From the NCBI GenBank assembly GCA_003008705.1, contig PDUO01000027.1, positions 686,425 to 750,424 on the forward strand: a DNA stretch of 64,000 nucleotides, read 5' to 3'. A program made the position numbers and the translations under genes. How positions within the stretch are numbered: the first letter of the stretch is position 1; each line of letters starts with the position of its first letter. The notes under the pieces were generated by a model. It did no database searches, was not told the DNA's origin, and saw only the letters and a list, made by a program, of their open reading frames with translations. This DNA comes from Pezicula radicicola. Taxonomy: Eukaryota > Ascomycota > Leotiomycetes > Helotiales > Dermateaceae. Positions 1-11,904 of this stretch are shown piece after piece.

Positions 1-96
1 GTCGTGCTGGTCTGGAGACTGGGTAGCCTCCATGTATCTGTCTGGTCGAGAGTCCTCAGTCTCGTCCTCAAGACGAGGTGACGTTGGAAGAAACAT
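1..96 (-). CDS. N-terminal fragment of a gene cut by the left edge
   Basis: On the minus strand an ATG at 96 opens a frame of 32 codons that runs without a stop to the window edge. The visible residues begin MFLPTSPRLEDETED and are acidic and polar, as in the disordered N-termini of fungal regulatory proteins. No domain can be seen, so no function is assigned. The several kilobases to the right lack genes and would be its promoter and leader, an arrangement common for fungal regulatory genes. The frame is also open some way upstream of this ATG, so the start is a choice. The fragment is short enough to be chance. Confidence 0.4.
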   Translation of the reverse strand, partial: MFLPTSPRLEDETEDSRPDRYMEATQSPDQHD

Positions 97-3000
97 TTTT
101 GGATCTCCAGCGCACTCTACTTTATCTCTGCTGACCCATGACCGGCAGATCCTCCCAAATGCCAGACCAAGGCTGAGAGGGTTTCCGGCATCGTGAACCA
201 TTCGCAAGGTGTTGTCCCCCTTCTCCAACGTTCAACCCTCAGGGCTTCAGAGGCCTGCCTTGTTGTTTTCGGAGAATTTCATCGTCGCCCCTCGAGGGTG
301 ATGCGAAGCTTGCGCGCCAAACTTGACATGTCAGAGCGTTGGAACTTGGGTGCGCACTGTGAAGGGCCACGGTGCCCGGTCGGGCGATCATCTCTGGAGC
401 CTCAGATCACTCCCCATCGGCAATCCTCGTTCGCTCAACCTTCCATCCAGCCATCCAGCCATCAAGCCATCAAGCCCATCTGCCATGGCCTGCCATCTGC
501 AATTTCTCGCAAGGATGGATGGAAAAAGCTAGCCCTAACTATTCTCAGCACTCACCACCGAAGCTACAGCCAGCATGCATATTTACGGCACACCATCACG
601 CAGTCATCGCAGTACCATGCAGTAGGCAGTATGTAGTAACGTTATCCTTTGCATATGAATCGTGACTACGCTGAAACTCAAGACACCCAATGACAGGCGC
701 ACCAATTATGTATCGTCGATCGAAAACATCACAACATCGGCAGCCTAAATCACAAACTACTTTCAGCGTTGTTCTCGGCGAGTCTGCGCGGCAAAAGTTG
801 ACCAGAAAAGTCGAAGCTGCAGATGAAAGGATGGTTCGATGGTGTGGTCGTGGGTGCGTGCCATGCATGCTCCCCTTAGCTGGTTCTGGGGACCGTAGCA
901 GGGACTGGTGTGGACGCTTATCAGGCATGCCCGGCAAGACCGTTTACCGTTGAACTTCATCTGCTCCCATGATCCATCCCCTGCTGGCGGGCATGGCCAT
1001 GGCATGGGCAAGTGTCCCTAACCTCGCGTGCTAATGCTTGCTCACATGTTCTCCTCATGGGAAGGCAAGCTTATCATGTACCGTGCTTGGTACCTTACAG
1101 CTCTCGATGCCGCATAAGGCAGTTGAAGAATTAATCATGGCTTTTATTGCGGTAATTAATCCAAAGGAGCTGGGAATAAGAATGGCAACGTTTCAGCGTG
1201 TCGGATGAGATGAACTCTGCAAATTTCACCTCGGCCACGTATGGAACTAAGCGAAGGCGAGGCCACTTCAAAAGCAAGCTTCGTAGATTGCTTGGGTCCC
1301 CCAATAGGCAGTTGGTAAGGTCTGATTTAGTAACACAATAATACGCTCCTCGTCGACCCGCAAAGCAATAATCTACAGTGCTTCACTCCCTGAACCTGCT
1401 CCATTCTCCAATGTTAAGACTTGAGAGGGTCCATTCTGTAAGTTCCGTTTCTCCCCGGAAAGTTAAACTTTGCAGGATCAACTTCAAATCAAGGAAGTTT
1501 AAGGAGTTAAGCTATCAAGTCAATCAAACCATCACATTCACATCTTCCCCTAAGCGAAGCGACAGCTGTTACTGTAGAACTGAGAATAGTGAAAACGCAA
1601 CCATAGCTGTTTGATCTGACTTTAGCCTCGTCTGCAAATTGCAAAACCCAATACGAAAAGCCTAATTGCAACATCAATTTCAAGTAATATCAGAGCAAAG
1701 CAATAATGTCTTTCTAGTGCTGACACAGACAGACAGTAACTTACGGTTCACTCTGACGCACTTCCGAGAGTCCATATTTTGTAGTTCATCACATCATCAG
1801 TTTGGATGACCGCGTCCCTTCACGTGCCGGTTTTAGCTTTTCCATTTCCCGATCGACACATCCCTTTCGTCACGGCGACCAAGCCTCCGTAAAGTTGAAT
1901 CTTTCGAATGACCCGGAATATTCCAAGAAACATGGCTCGGACAGAAAGACGACACGGACTTATCACTTCTCAAGTTAAGCGTTCGCACGATCAGATCTCA
2001 AACCCCCGATGGCCCCAGCACATCGTGATCTCCATACTCCGTAGCTAAAAAAAAAAAACAATCATTTAAAAACAGAACAAAAAACTCCCCGGTATCGAAG
2101 CAGAAAATCGAGCGTCACGGCTCCAGAAGAAAAAGTTCGGTTACAATCATTCTATCTGAGAGCCTAAAAAGTATGGTACAGTAGTAGCTTGCATTAATGA
2201 CCATGCAGCCAAAGAGTCCCAAAAGCGGTCGCCCCCTCCCTTCTGGGGTATATCCGAACAACGATATAGGGCTGTGAATCAACGTCATTGGACAATTGAA
2301 CCAAAAGATACTTTCAGTAATCATTGCCGCATAGAAATAGTGTGGAGAAGGAGCTCTTCGATTTGTTGGAACTTGTGTGATCGTGTCGTGTCGTGTCATC
2401 GTTCCCTTTCCTTTCTTTTTAGAGGAGAGTTTGCGAATCTTGGTAATACACATTGCTCTGTAAGGCAGAGAGGGAAGCACACATGTCTTAGATACGTGCG
2501 GATGGCTCGGGGGATTTTGACGTGGCTAGCTTCGACTTTGTTTTTCCTTTCTTTTGTTCCTTTAGCGCGATCCTTTTGGCACGAGTCTTCTTCTTTTGGT
2601 GGGAAAGCAATCACGGACTTTTTTTTTTGATTCAGATGAGTGTCACTCTAATGAGTCGTCCATTATTACTCCGGGCTGGACTGGATTAGTTGATTCGATG
2701 TCGGTACTTGTGTTAGTTAAGTCAGTATATTCATGCATTATCGCTCTGATATCACTAAGACCGAGTAGAAAGGCCGAGCGGTCTGGATCTCTGAGAAAAT
2801 CGTACGATATGAGGCAATCCAAGATAAAACCAGACTCGAGCATTTTCTATTACCATTTCTTCCGCTGCCTTGCGCGGCTATGATTTGCGATAATTAAAAA
2901 AAAGTATAGAATAGGTAAGGTAAGCAAAGTTGCTGCAGATTTCTCCTAAAAGGAATCTCGGTACGGAAGACTGTAGTACAGAAAAGCTCGCTTTCTCCGG

Positions 3001-4131
3001 CCGGCCGACCTCCTCCTTTCTTTCTCATGCATAGCCGAACCTCACATGGTTGCGAAGCCGTCAAGCCACAATATAAAAAAATTCAGTTTGGTGGTTCAGC
3101 TTTGAAACAGTTGTCTCTGCATCCTGATTCCTGAATCCATCGATGGATGCTTTCGTACACTTAACATATTTCTGACGTATATCATACCGTAATGTAGGAA
3201 TGTACTAGATCTTATTAGCCATCCTTCCGTCATCTGGCACACCAACACGCATGCTGCACATGCAGAGGGAACCAGATTGGCAACATGAACGAAACAGGAT
3301 TCGCATGTGGTGCTGTAAACCTGCAAGTTCTCCTTTTTGTCAGGAGTCACTAGGCCACATACATGTTTCTATCTTATCTCAGCCTGAAAAGAGACAACTT
3401 GCGATTTTCTTTCACATTTTTGCCTTTCAAATATTCAAACAAACGCTCACTCGAAATATTATACGTCTATTTCTATACCTATCTCTAGCTTGTTGTGGCT
3501 GCACTATCAAGGTAGACCTACAGTATTCCGTGCCAAAATTTATAGCTAGTTGGTATCGGTATCAAAATTACCAACGCCTCGTGTTTGTTTGCTGTCCTTT
3601 CTCATTTATCATTTCTCTTTTCTGTTCTTCCTCACTCGCTAGCTCACCGCCTACGTCTACTCCAGCCTATAACCTGTTGTCATCATCGTCGTTATTGTCG
3701 TCGCACAACAAATCGTTCATTTCTACTAGGCAAGCTCGTAGGCTACACATCATAAAACTCTCCAATAATCAACAAGTCATTACCTCCATGCAAGCCCAAG
3801 AACACAAACGCACGTTTTCAGTAGTCAGTGAACAACATCTTTCCGCCACATTCCTAGTGTAATCTGTATGTAGTAAGACGGAAGAGCGTAGGCTAAAATT
3901 TTTTGACATACAATAAGTATTTATACCTCCCAATATCGAGCACCATACGGAAACCTTTTCAAATTCCCGATACGATAAACTCATAAGCGCCACAAAAATT
4001 CTCCTCATCCCCTTACACTTTACTTTCTTTTTCCCCTTTTGCTTTTTCCTTCCAGTAGTGCCAGTTTTCAAACGAAGAGACATGTGGTACAAGGCATGCT
4101 GATGCTGTCTATCTGCATGTTCCCGAAGTGC
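97..4131. other. Long non-coding stretch, probable leader/promoter of the left-edge gene
   Basis: About 4 kb of moderate base composition contains many short overlapping frames on both strands, none with a recognisable domain, codon pattern or splice structure. The longest (203 codons, plus strand, 3251-3862) is rich in Ser, Cys and Phe and looks like chance translation. An 8-bp near-perfect tandem (CATCCAGC/CATCAAGC, about four units) sits at 446-480, and A/T homopolymers occur near 2047 and 2622. It may serve the minus-strand gene that starts at 96, but nothing here proves transcription. Confidence 0.4.
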
Positions 4132-4214
4132 GGGACGGGGACGGGGAAGCTGACGGACGGGGAATGGCTGACACAGGGATGGGGATGGGGATGGAGGTAG
4201 AGACGGGTGGTGGG
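4132..4214 (+). other. G-rich block, possible G-quadruplex
   Basis: The plus strand carries two clusters of G runs: GGGACGGGGACGGGG followed after 12 nt by GGGG, then GGGATGGGGATGGGG, then GGG pairs to 4214. Four or more runs of three to four G separated by 2-nt loops meet the simple rule for an intramolecular quadruplex. It lies between moderately GC sequence on the left and AT-rich sequence on the right, so it may mark the distal edge of a promoter region. Confidence 0.4.
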
Positions 4215-6211
4215 ATTCGAGGCTGAGGACTAATCGTCAGTCTGTGCTATTAAAAAAATTCCCGGTTTCCAGAGAATGAAAGAATCCGAGAAACGAATAG
4301 TGTATCATATTACATCGAAGGAAATGGAAAAATTGCCTCTAGTTTACTGTTCTTCTATTCCTTTGAAGGTTCTTTCGTCGTGTTTACTTCTTTAGAAACT
4401 TTATTAATAAAGTTAATGTTTTTGGGGGCGAGTATAGTATTCTTTGAAGTATCACATCAGTAACTTATTTATCATATTTTGTGATCTCGATGAAATCTAT
4501 CTCATCGAAATCTATCTATCTCATCGTTACTACGTCCTTGAGTTAAGCTAATGCGCCGATCCTTCTGTACCATGTAATTGATATTCATCTTTTGCTTTTT
4601 GTCACTCGTGGCGTTTGTGGTTCTAGAATCTGTGCGTGTCCGGTTGCTAATGCGAATGTTGATGGATCTAGCTAGATGGTAGTTGAGAAAGGGTGTGTGT
4701 GTGTATGCTATGATGTAGGATTGATGAACGGAAAGGAAATGGTGTTTTGCGGTTGCGTTGTTTAGTAAGTTGTGAGGCTTGAATTATAAACTAATTTACA
4801 CAGTGAAAAAAAATTCAATTCTTTATTATATTATTTACTAGATACAGAGATTTGAATAGAATGTAACAGTATATCACCGTGCTAGAATTCACCTCTTTTA
4901 GATAGTCCACTTGACTTAGGTAACTTATGTAGCTTGTTATCAAAAGATAGAACAGTGGACTCTGATTTAGAATCACAGAATTAAGGCGATTGAAAAGTCT
5001 ATAGACCCTGAGGTTATATTTTGGTCGTATTTCAAATTCTTAACTATTAAGCACAGAGACTTTTAGTAAGAGTATGCTGGTATACTTGCTGTATTATCAT
5101 GTTTTAATAAAAGTATAGCTTTAAGTTAATATTTTAGATTGTTTCTATGATTTACTAGCAATTTAGTATTGGCTTTCTAAACAGTTTCTGATGGCTGTTA
5201 TATTCTTTCTAAAAAGATAACTTGTTTACAACATACTATACTATAATATATTAGCTCTTGATTTTATGTATTGGAATCTGTAGTCAAATGAGACGAGAAT
5301 AGAAATAAAGATGAATAGGATATTATCCTTTTTTTACCTTTCAAGATTAAAGTCTGTTGTTGGTTTTGTAAGCTGTGGTGTAGGGGAAGTGGTTTAGTGA
5401 TAGAGAGAGTTGAACTGACAAGAGAATATGTCAGGACAGGGTAACTTGCTCTTTATATCTCCATTAGGAGAATACTTGCTTGTGCTTGGTTTTTTGTTTT
5501 CATTGTACGCTTAGAATGCTAGAGGTGTAGGTGTGTTTAAGACTTTTGAGCTTTGAGGTTGGATTTCATTTTTATTCTTTAGTTACAGGGTTAATTGCAT
5601 TGAACATATAAACAATTTACACAGACCTTTGGTTTTGTAATTGTAAATAGAGTCCCTTGATCTCTTTGAAGTTCATTATATTCGGCTTCTACCGTTGAGT
5701 CTAGATTAGATGGTAACAATATAATATTTCGAGGAGGTCTAATTGTAGTAAAGAACCATTAATCATTGGTTTTATCATTTATAGTTATTTATTTCTAAGT
5801 TCGACAACTTCAGTTCTGTATCTTTGCTATTCGGACCCTGCATAATTGAATTAAGAACAAAATACTTCCTCTAAATAATTTCCACACTATCTGGTACTGA
5901 ATCACTTCTCCATTTACTGGGAATAATAATACAGTCATCAGTAGAATCTATATTGTCCATTCACAGATATCCCCATAGTTCCCATAAAAGCTTCCCCAGA
6001 ATCCTCTTCCTATTCTTCGTCTTTAACTTCACTGCAAAACTTAACATACCTGTTCCAAAGCATCTCCATCCAAAGTCCAAATCTCTCTAGATCCAGGTAT
6101 CAAAAGCTCCAACTGTCAGCTACTCATAAACCTGGAAACCTCGAAACCTTCAAACCGAACATCCAATTCCCCAAACTCATCACAAAAACTCTATCCACCC
6201 ACACCCCAACT
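4215..6211. other. AT-rich intergenic region, no gene seen
   Basis: About 2 kb of AT-rich DNA with frequent stops in all frames. No open frame, tRNA-like arm, tandem array or inverted repeat stands out. It looks like ordinary decayed intergenic sequence. Confidence 0.5.
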
Positions 6212-6562
6212 ATGGCAGAAGAACCAGTCAAAAAGCCTTGGTACAAAAATCTCCTCCCAAAACCAAAAGAAGCAGCCAACGAAAACAAAGGAAAAGGTGT
6301 ACTAAACGATCCCAAACACCCATGGCGTAGCTATAACAATGGAAAGGTATATGGGATTGCTAGACGGAAGGGAGAGAGTAATCCGATGAAGTGGGGACTG
6401 AGTGTTGATAAGAGTTGTAAGGATCATCCTAAGTATGCGGGTACGAAGAGTTTGCCGCCGAGGGGTGGAGGTAAGGAGAAGGAGAAGGAGGGAGATGCGG
6501 GAGGGGAGGGCGATGGTGATGGCGGTGATGAAGGGAATGGAGCAGGTGAAGGGGAGGGATGA
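6212..6562 (+). CDS. Small basic/acidic hypothetical protein
   Basis: Single-exon frame of 116 codons starting at an ATG preceded by a pyrimidine- and AC-rich stretch typical of fungal leaders. The N-terminal two thirds is Lys- and Trp-containing and looks like a real protein (KPWYKNLLPKPKEAANENKG, then NDPKHPWRSYNNGKVYGIARR). From about residue 84 on it is low complexity Gly/Glu/Asp. There is no signal peptide, membrane segment or known domain. A CAA-rich leader and an AT-rich 3' flank support an expressed small gene. Function unknown. Confidence 0.5.
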   Translation: MAEEPVKKPWYKNLLPKPKEAANENKGKGVLNDPKHPWRSYNNGKVYGIARRKGESNPMKWGLSVDKSCKDHPKYAGTKSLPPRGGGKEKEKEGDAGGEGDGDGGDEGNGAGEGEG

Positions 6563-7432
6563 TATTGTGGAAAGGTTGGGTGTGAAGAGTAATGTCTACC
6601 AGCGTTATTAGTTGAACAGACAGGATGGCTCGCTATGTGAATAAGGGCACTGTACAACTTAAAAAAAAAGGCTACAGAATCGAGCAAAAAAAATATTCTC
6701 CACTCTTCAAAATAAATAAATAAAAATTAACATAAATATTAATATGCATAGAAGTGAACAGTTTTGTATATGAGAGCTGGAGAGCTAGGTAGGTCTTTGT
6801 GAAAGTTTAGCGAGCTCTTGATAAATTAGTAATTGTGTAATTACATACTTATTCTATTCAACAAAAGCTTGTTGCTCTCTAGCTACAGTAACAAATAAGA
6901 ATTATACAGCCTGACAAGAGAATATTGTAGGAAATTTTCAATACAGAGTGCCATCTGAATTTCTTACGTTACGTTTCATAAGCTACCTAAACTAAGTGAG
7001 TTAAAATTCCGAATCTTCCTTACTTACACTTCCAGATTATTTACTTAGTGATTATAGCAAAAACAGAAGTTAATTAGAATATAATATAAAATAACAAAAG
7101 GTTTAAAGGAGCTAACACAGCAATGCCGCACAATTGAGTCGAAAAGCATCCTACTCTACTTTGTTATAGAAATTAGAAAATACCCTAAGTATCTTGAAGG
7201 CACCAAAGTTCACTCTAATTTAACACCAGTAACTCACTTAATCTAAGTCACTTATTTGGTTTGAGTAGTTCATTCAGGTTGAGTTACTGACTTGGTTTAA
7301 TTCGCTCGGTTTGGGCGGCCACGGAACTCCACGGAATCAAGATATTTTTTTATAACCTCTAGAAGCAACCGCCATTCCTTTTGCTTGCGCAACGCAGTCC
7401 AACATCACACATCAACCACTAAAAACACCAGA
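6563..7432. other. AT-rich intergenic region with ACTTGA/GAGTAA motifs at its right end
   Basis: No coding frame of substance. From about 7225 to 7310 the sequence becomes a run of imperfect words such as AACTCACTTAATC, GGTTTGAGTAG and GTTGAGTTACTGACTTGG. This is one member of the dispersed motif family described in the findings. The 120 nt before 7433 is probably the promoter and leader of the next gene. Confidence 0.45.
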
Positions 7433-8819
7433 ATGGAGAGCCCCATCAAAGAAAGAAAGAAGCCGTCCAGGGCTTATAACTGGGATAGAGACGAAGACGG
7501 ACAACTTATCAGAGGAGAAAAGCGTTGTTTGAGGTGCAAGAGGGTTAACATTTATTGTCAGTTCGTCGCGGATCATCGCGGATCATATCACTCTATAGTA
7601 GATCAACCTGCTCACTTCTATAGGCATCGTCGCTGCCAATGCCACAGTGTGTGAGAGCTGTATGGTCAGTGATAGCCCTTGTTCGTTCGATCCACAACAT
7701 GCGGGCAAGCCATATGTGAACCCGCGAGAGTATAGAAACCAGACGCATGGAGATACTACATCAGAGGGAGACCCAGACAGCTCGGATTTAGACCTCGTCG
7801 CATCGCCAACAGCTGTAAGTCATATTCCCATCTCTTTGCCAACTTCATGTTTTTGCTTTGAATTATCATCATGTAGAGCTAATATCACAACTGGCAGGCT
7901 AAGAGAGAAACCGCGGCGCATAGCAAGAGAAAGGCTGCCAGAAAATCTGCCAAAAAAGCTGATCGAATGGTAATTCAACAGTCCCTCCAGGCAGAAGAAG
8001 GAGATTCCGATTTTGCTCCAGGAAGTGAGGATGACTTCGATAATATGTCCGCTTCTATTCCAGCCCGTTCTTCGCGGAAGAAGTCCAACGGAATTGGGTC
8101 TCGGCGACGCAAGTCATACTCTTTAGCAAAAGCTGTGGTCATGGAGGACGAGGAATATAACGAAGAGGCTGCATTGGAGAATTCTACTGTATCTGCGGCA
8201 ATGGGACGGTCACACAGGGCTCGAAGAACTTTACAAAAGACCAGCAAGTCAAATGAGAAGGAGTCTGAGGTTGAAAAGGGAGCCCAGTCTGAAGACGAGC
8301 AGGATTTGAATGGAAGTTCCAAGCGTCAAATCCGTGCAACGGTAAGCGATGGCTCCAACTCCCACAAACATAGCTAATACTTCAAGTAGACCTCAAAAGT
8401 TACCGCAACTAACAATACCCAGAAGCCTTTGAAAGGTTCCGCTACCCAACGAAACACAAAGAAAAAGCAGACCACAGAAGATTCTGGCTCAGAGTATAGA
8501 GACGAAGAAGACGGGTTCAGTGACATGTTGCAGCCCCAATCTAGAAAGAAGGTAAACAACCAAGTCTTGTTTAATTTTGATAAAGTACAAGACCTAACCT
8601 TCAACTCATTAGGGCAAAGCCAAAGTTACTGCTCCCAAGCAACCAAAACCATCCAACGACCGTCAAAGAAATAACCCTCCTTGTGAGCCGTGTAGAATAG
8701 CCAAAAGGGGTGGCTGTTATGGACCAATCCCTAAGTGTGAAAGATGTACTGAAAGGGGTCTGGATAACAGCAAATGTGTGCCTGCAACGGTGAACAAGAA
8801 TGTCAAGGGAAAGTCTTAG
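7433..8819 (+). CDS. Protein with two zinc-cluster-like Cys6 motifs, one near each end
   Basis: Five exons join in frame: 7433-7556, 7624-7814, 7898-8341, 8390-8551, 8613-8819 (375 aa). Introns are 48-83 nt with GT-AG ends, and several have CTAAC/CTCAC-like branch sites. The first junction splits a Cys codon (T|GC) and builds a motif near residue 38, CLRCKRVNIYC then eight residues then CESCMVSDSPC. That is exactly the C-x2-C-x6-C-x5/12-C-x2-C-x6-C fungal binuclear cluster. A second set lies at the C-terminus, CEPCRIAKRGGC then CERC then Cys, with spacing 2-7-6-2-9. Between them is a long Ser/Lys/Glu-rich, probably disordered, nuclear-type linker with several basic patches. No fungal_trans regulatory domain is present. 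It is likely a nuclear DNA- or chromatin-binding protein; that role is inferred from the motifs only. Confidence 0.72.
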
Positions 8820-9563
8820 AAAAGACGAGAAAGGCTGTTATTGGTGGTTGAGACAATTTCGATTTTGGTGTTGGCTGCAAAGGAATATCTGGAAGAAGCC
8901 ACAGAGCTTGAATTGGCGCGGCCTGTACCATATTTGGAGGAAGAGTTCTATAAGGTACTGAAAAGAGCTCGCTTTGCGAGTTCCATTCAAGTGAGGTTAT
9001 AGTTTGGAGATCCTAGCATCCCCTTCTGCCTCTTCCTACTTTTATGATAATGAGTTCTTGTAAAGCTATAGAATGATATTCTCCCATCCACAAGCATATA
9101 TTCTTTATCGTCACAACTTGCTACATGCAATCTACTCTGCAAGAGAGGATTTGATTAAGGCTATATTAAGTAAGTTAGACTCAAGTCAAGTGAGTTACTA
9201 AAGTCTACCTTCTAGGAATATCTTAATAGATAGTTATTTCCTTCTTAACTTGAGTAAATGGTGCTATATAGCCACCGACAGAAGTACCATTGGTCTTCTG
9301 AAGTCCAATCTCTTCTCTTTCTTCCAGTTGTTCAGTCCGAATTACTTCAGCCAAAGCGCTATAACAATAACTTCAACAAGTCTTCCATCCTGTACTATTT
9401 GATATTAGAGCAATAACCCCTTCTCTATCTTTCCATCCCAGTCTAGAAAATTATCCCTTTTCTTTACATGTTTCAAGAATTTAGCGAGGAATAGTAATTT
9501 CCAATTAGTTTCTACTTCTGTCTCATTCTGTTTCTGTCCTAACGTTTCAAATCATCCTTTGTT
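8820..9563. other. Intergenic region with dispersed motif
   Basis: No convincing gene. Around 9165-9250 the sequence contains AAGTTAGACTCAAGTCAAG, GTGAGTTACT and TTAACTTGAGTAA, again the dispersed ACTTGA/GAGTAA family. The stretch before 9564 is CT-rich and probably a promoter and leader. Confidence 0.4.
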
Positions 9564-10021
9564 ATGAAGATAATATACAAGCTACTTCACTTCTTACAAC
9601 AAACTCCATTCTTCACAAATAAACAATCAAAGCCACAGCATCGAAACTTCACTGCATCAGAAGAATACTATCCGGAAGTCTTGCCAACGGATATGGATCC
9701 CGAAGAAACTTCACCCTTCGAAATGTTGTATCGAGAAGATATACCACCTTACACGCCTGTGCCAAGAACACCAAGAACACCAAGTTCGCCACCTCCACCC
9801 TACTCGTATACTCCAGAGCAACAGACCGAGGCTGAGGTCACTTGGTTTAGCTTTGTAAAAGCCCGAGGAGGTAAGATTTTATACTATTTACGTGAAGTGT
9901 TGATTCTGATTTTAAGTAGGAGATATCTGTGTTAGGAGCGTTAATCGGATTTTTAGGTGGTTTGATGATAGCAAGAAAAATCTACCAGGTTTTAATACCT
10001 GACAGAAGATTGATTACTTGA
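9564..10021 (+). CDS. Small proline-rich protein with one membrane segment
   Basis: Two exons, 9564-9870 and 9936-10021, separated by a 65-nt GT-AG intron; together they give 130 aa. The body is acidic and proline-rich (residues about 60-90, with PPYTPVPRTPRTP then PPPPYSY). After the splice the protein ends in a hydrophobic glycine-rich helix, ALIGFLGGLMIARKIYQVL, then a short basic tail. This looks like a single C-terminal membrane anchor. Splicing restores a natural ending, which argues for a real gene. A second in-frame Met at codon 43 could also be the start. Function unknown. Confidence 0.5.
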
Positions 10022-10735
10022 GGTCACGTGTAAATTAGAGAGGGGGTGGTGGGGGTTTGCATGGATTTACAAGTTAGAACATGGAAAATGGAAGCTAAGT
10101 AATTACCGTTGATTGCGTAAATTAATTAGGTCTTACGGGTGTATCATGACTTAAGAAGCGGGCAAGTCGCTTGATTTGAGTAAGAATCTAAGTATGAAGT
10201 GGCTATTCTCTGCTAGCGCGTAAGAGTCCTTGGTACATGTCTCGATGTTAAAAACCATCTACTCTTACCTAACTCATACATAGCAAGGCTCAAGTATATA
10301 TAAACTCTAACAACAAGATATCAAGCAATCAATCTACATTACGGCCTAAGAGTTTAGCACTTGGGCTCCTGGGTAAAATAAGCGAGGCGCCCCTTATTGC
10401 TTTTGAAATTCTTAGGAGTCATACTGTACAGTACTTCACATTTATATAAACTACGAAAAATTCCGTAGAACGATGAGAGTAATGCCCTGCTGAGATGCGA
10501 ACATATCGAATAACAGCCAAATTCTTTCATAGATGGATTGGGAGCAGTGAGATTAGATATCAAGTTGTAGAAGATGGGATTTGAAGACGGAGCCGCGGAA
10601 CCGACTCGGAGGGAAGCACAAATTGGAATTATCTTGTGATAGGCTTTACTTATAAGAACGAATCCATAGATTAACATAATCATGAGGCCACCGGCACACC
10701 TCTTTCAATATCCTGTATAGAAGAAAAGACCAACT
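10022..10735. other. Intergenic region, no supported gene
   Basis: A minus-strand frame of 109 codons (10354-10683) is present but has no recognisable features or splice partners and is listed among the rejects. At 10150-10190 there is another ACTTGA/GAGTAA motif patch. CACGTG occurs at about 10025. Confidence 0.35.
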
Positions 10736-11904
10736 CTATACCATCGCACAAATCGGCCGTATCCTTGAAAAAACAAACAATTCCTCATCCTTCCCCGCAA
10801 AACTCGGCAACGCAACCCTAGCACTCAACTTCCAACCTTTCATTTCCCGTTTAAAATACTCCTCAGCACCTATATCAGAAGGACCCGTAAAGTTGTTATT
10901 ATTCTGTGTCCCAGCAACCACAATTCTATCTCCCTCATAACTTTGTAGTATATTCTTCGTCAAATCTCTTTTGGTGGCCATATGTACCATAAGCAGTACG
11001 TATGATTTCCCACCGTTATTGGATTTCAGATAAGTAACTCCATCTGCTTTTATTGTATCTGGAATCCACATGTAGCGCCCTTTCGCTTCCATGTTATTAT
11101 CTACTGCAATGGCTTTAACACCTAAGCGACGAAGCATGTAGCTCCAATATGCATTTCCTGAAGACATATCTAGCACTCCCTCTGCTTCGACCTCAGTGCA
11201 AAGCTTAGAGATGACACTTAGAGCTTCAAATGTCGGACATACATAGCCAAAATAATGGAATAGTACTGGAAGTATAGGATGAGTGTATTTTTCATGCCAT
11301 GGACTCGCATAGAAATCATCGTTAAGTGGACCAATAAATCCTGTTTCGAAACATGACCAGGCCCAGATATCATAGTAGGGATTCACGTGTATGTCTTTTG
11401 ATTTTGAGGTTCTTAGAGATGATGGGAGGAGTCGCCGAGAAATTAGAGATGTGGCCATCATTGAACGAGGGGAAATCTTCTGACAGTTCGCTGAGAAGAA
11501 TTTGAGGGCTTGAGAGGTATCGGTTCTGGGTGCGAAAATGTTCACGTAAGTTATGATGTCGGCTTCTGATACCTAAGCGATGTTAGAATGATGACCTTTA
11601 ATATCAATACCTCAAACACTGAGCTATTTCGAGGAACTCAAACTTAGTTAGGGTGCTTGTATGAAGGTATTGGGAACTGACTAACTGGTTCTATTGTATG
11701 GCTATATGACCGATAACACCAATTGTACTTCCCCGTCTTCATCTCCTCATCAAGTTCTGCAAGTGTCATTTGAAATGATTCGGCTGCATATATGTAGTAG
11801 TCTTCCTCTGGCAAATTAAAAGTCTTGCGGATCGTGGCCTGGAAATCATTATTCTCCATGCCCTTCCAATTCTCGAAGATCTCGTCTGGAGTCGGTGAAG
11901 ACAT
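10736..11904 (-). CDS. SAM-dependent methyltransferase-like protein
   Basis: Minus strand, two exons: 11904-11686 and 11572-10736, joined across a 113-nt intron with donor GTTAGT and a CTAAC branch close to the acceptor; 351 aa. Near the middle is VLDMSSGNAYWSYML followed by KAIAVDN, which resembles the class I methyltransferase glycine loop and the acidic end of strand beta2. The rest fits a Rossmann-type fold with a C-terminal strand pair. Fungal proteins of this type carry a related GxGxxYWSxxL loop. The glycine loop here is not canonical (SSGNA), so catalysis is uncertain. The substrate cannot be read from sequence. The N-terminal exon is acidic and probably a helical cap. Confidence 0.65.

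Noticed and set aside
3251..3862. 203-codon plus-strand frame
   Set aside because: Composition is Ser/Phe/Cys/Leu-rich from a CT-rich strand, there is no domain, and overlapping frames of similar quality exist on the other strand. Likely chance in a leader or intergenic region.
10354..10683. 109-codon minus-strand frame beside the methyltransferase gene
   Set aside because: No motif, no splice partner and no conserved-looking segment; AT-rich context makes a chance frame likely.
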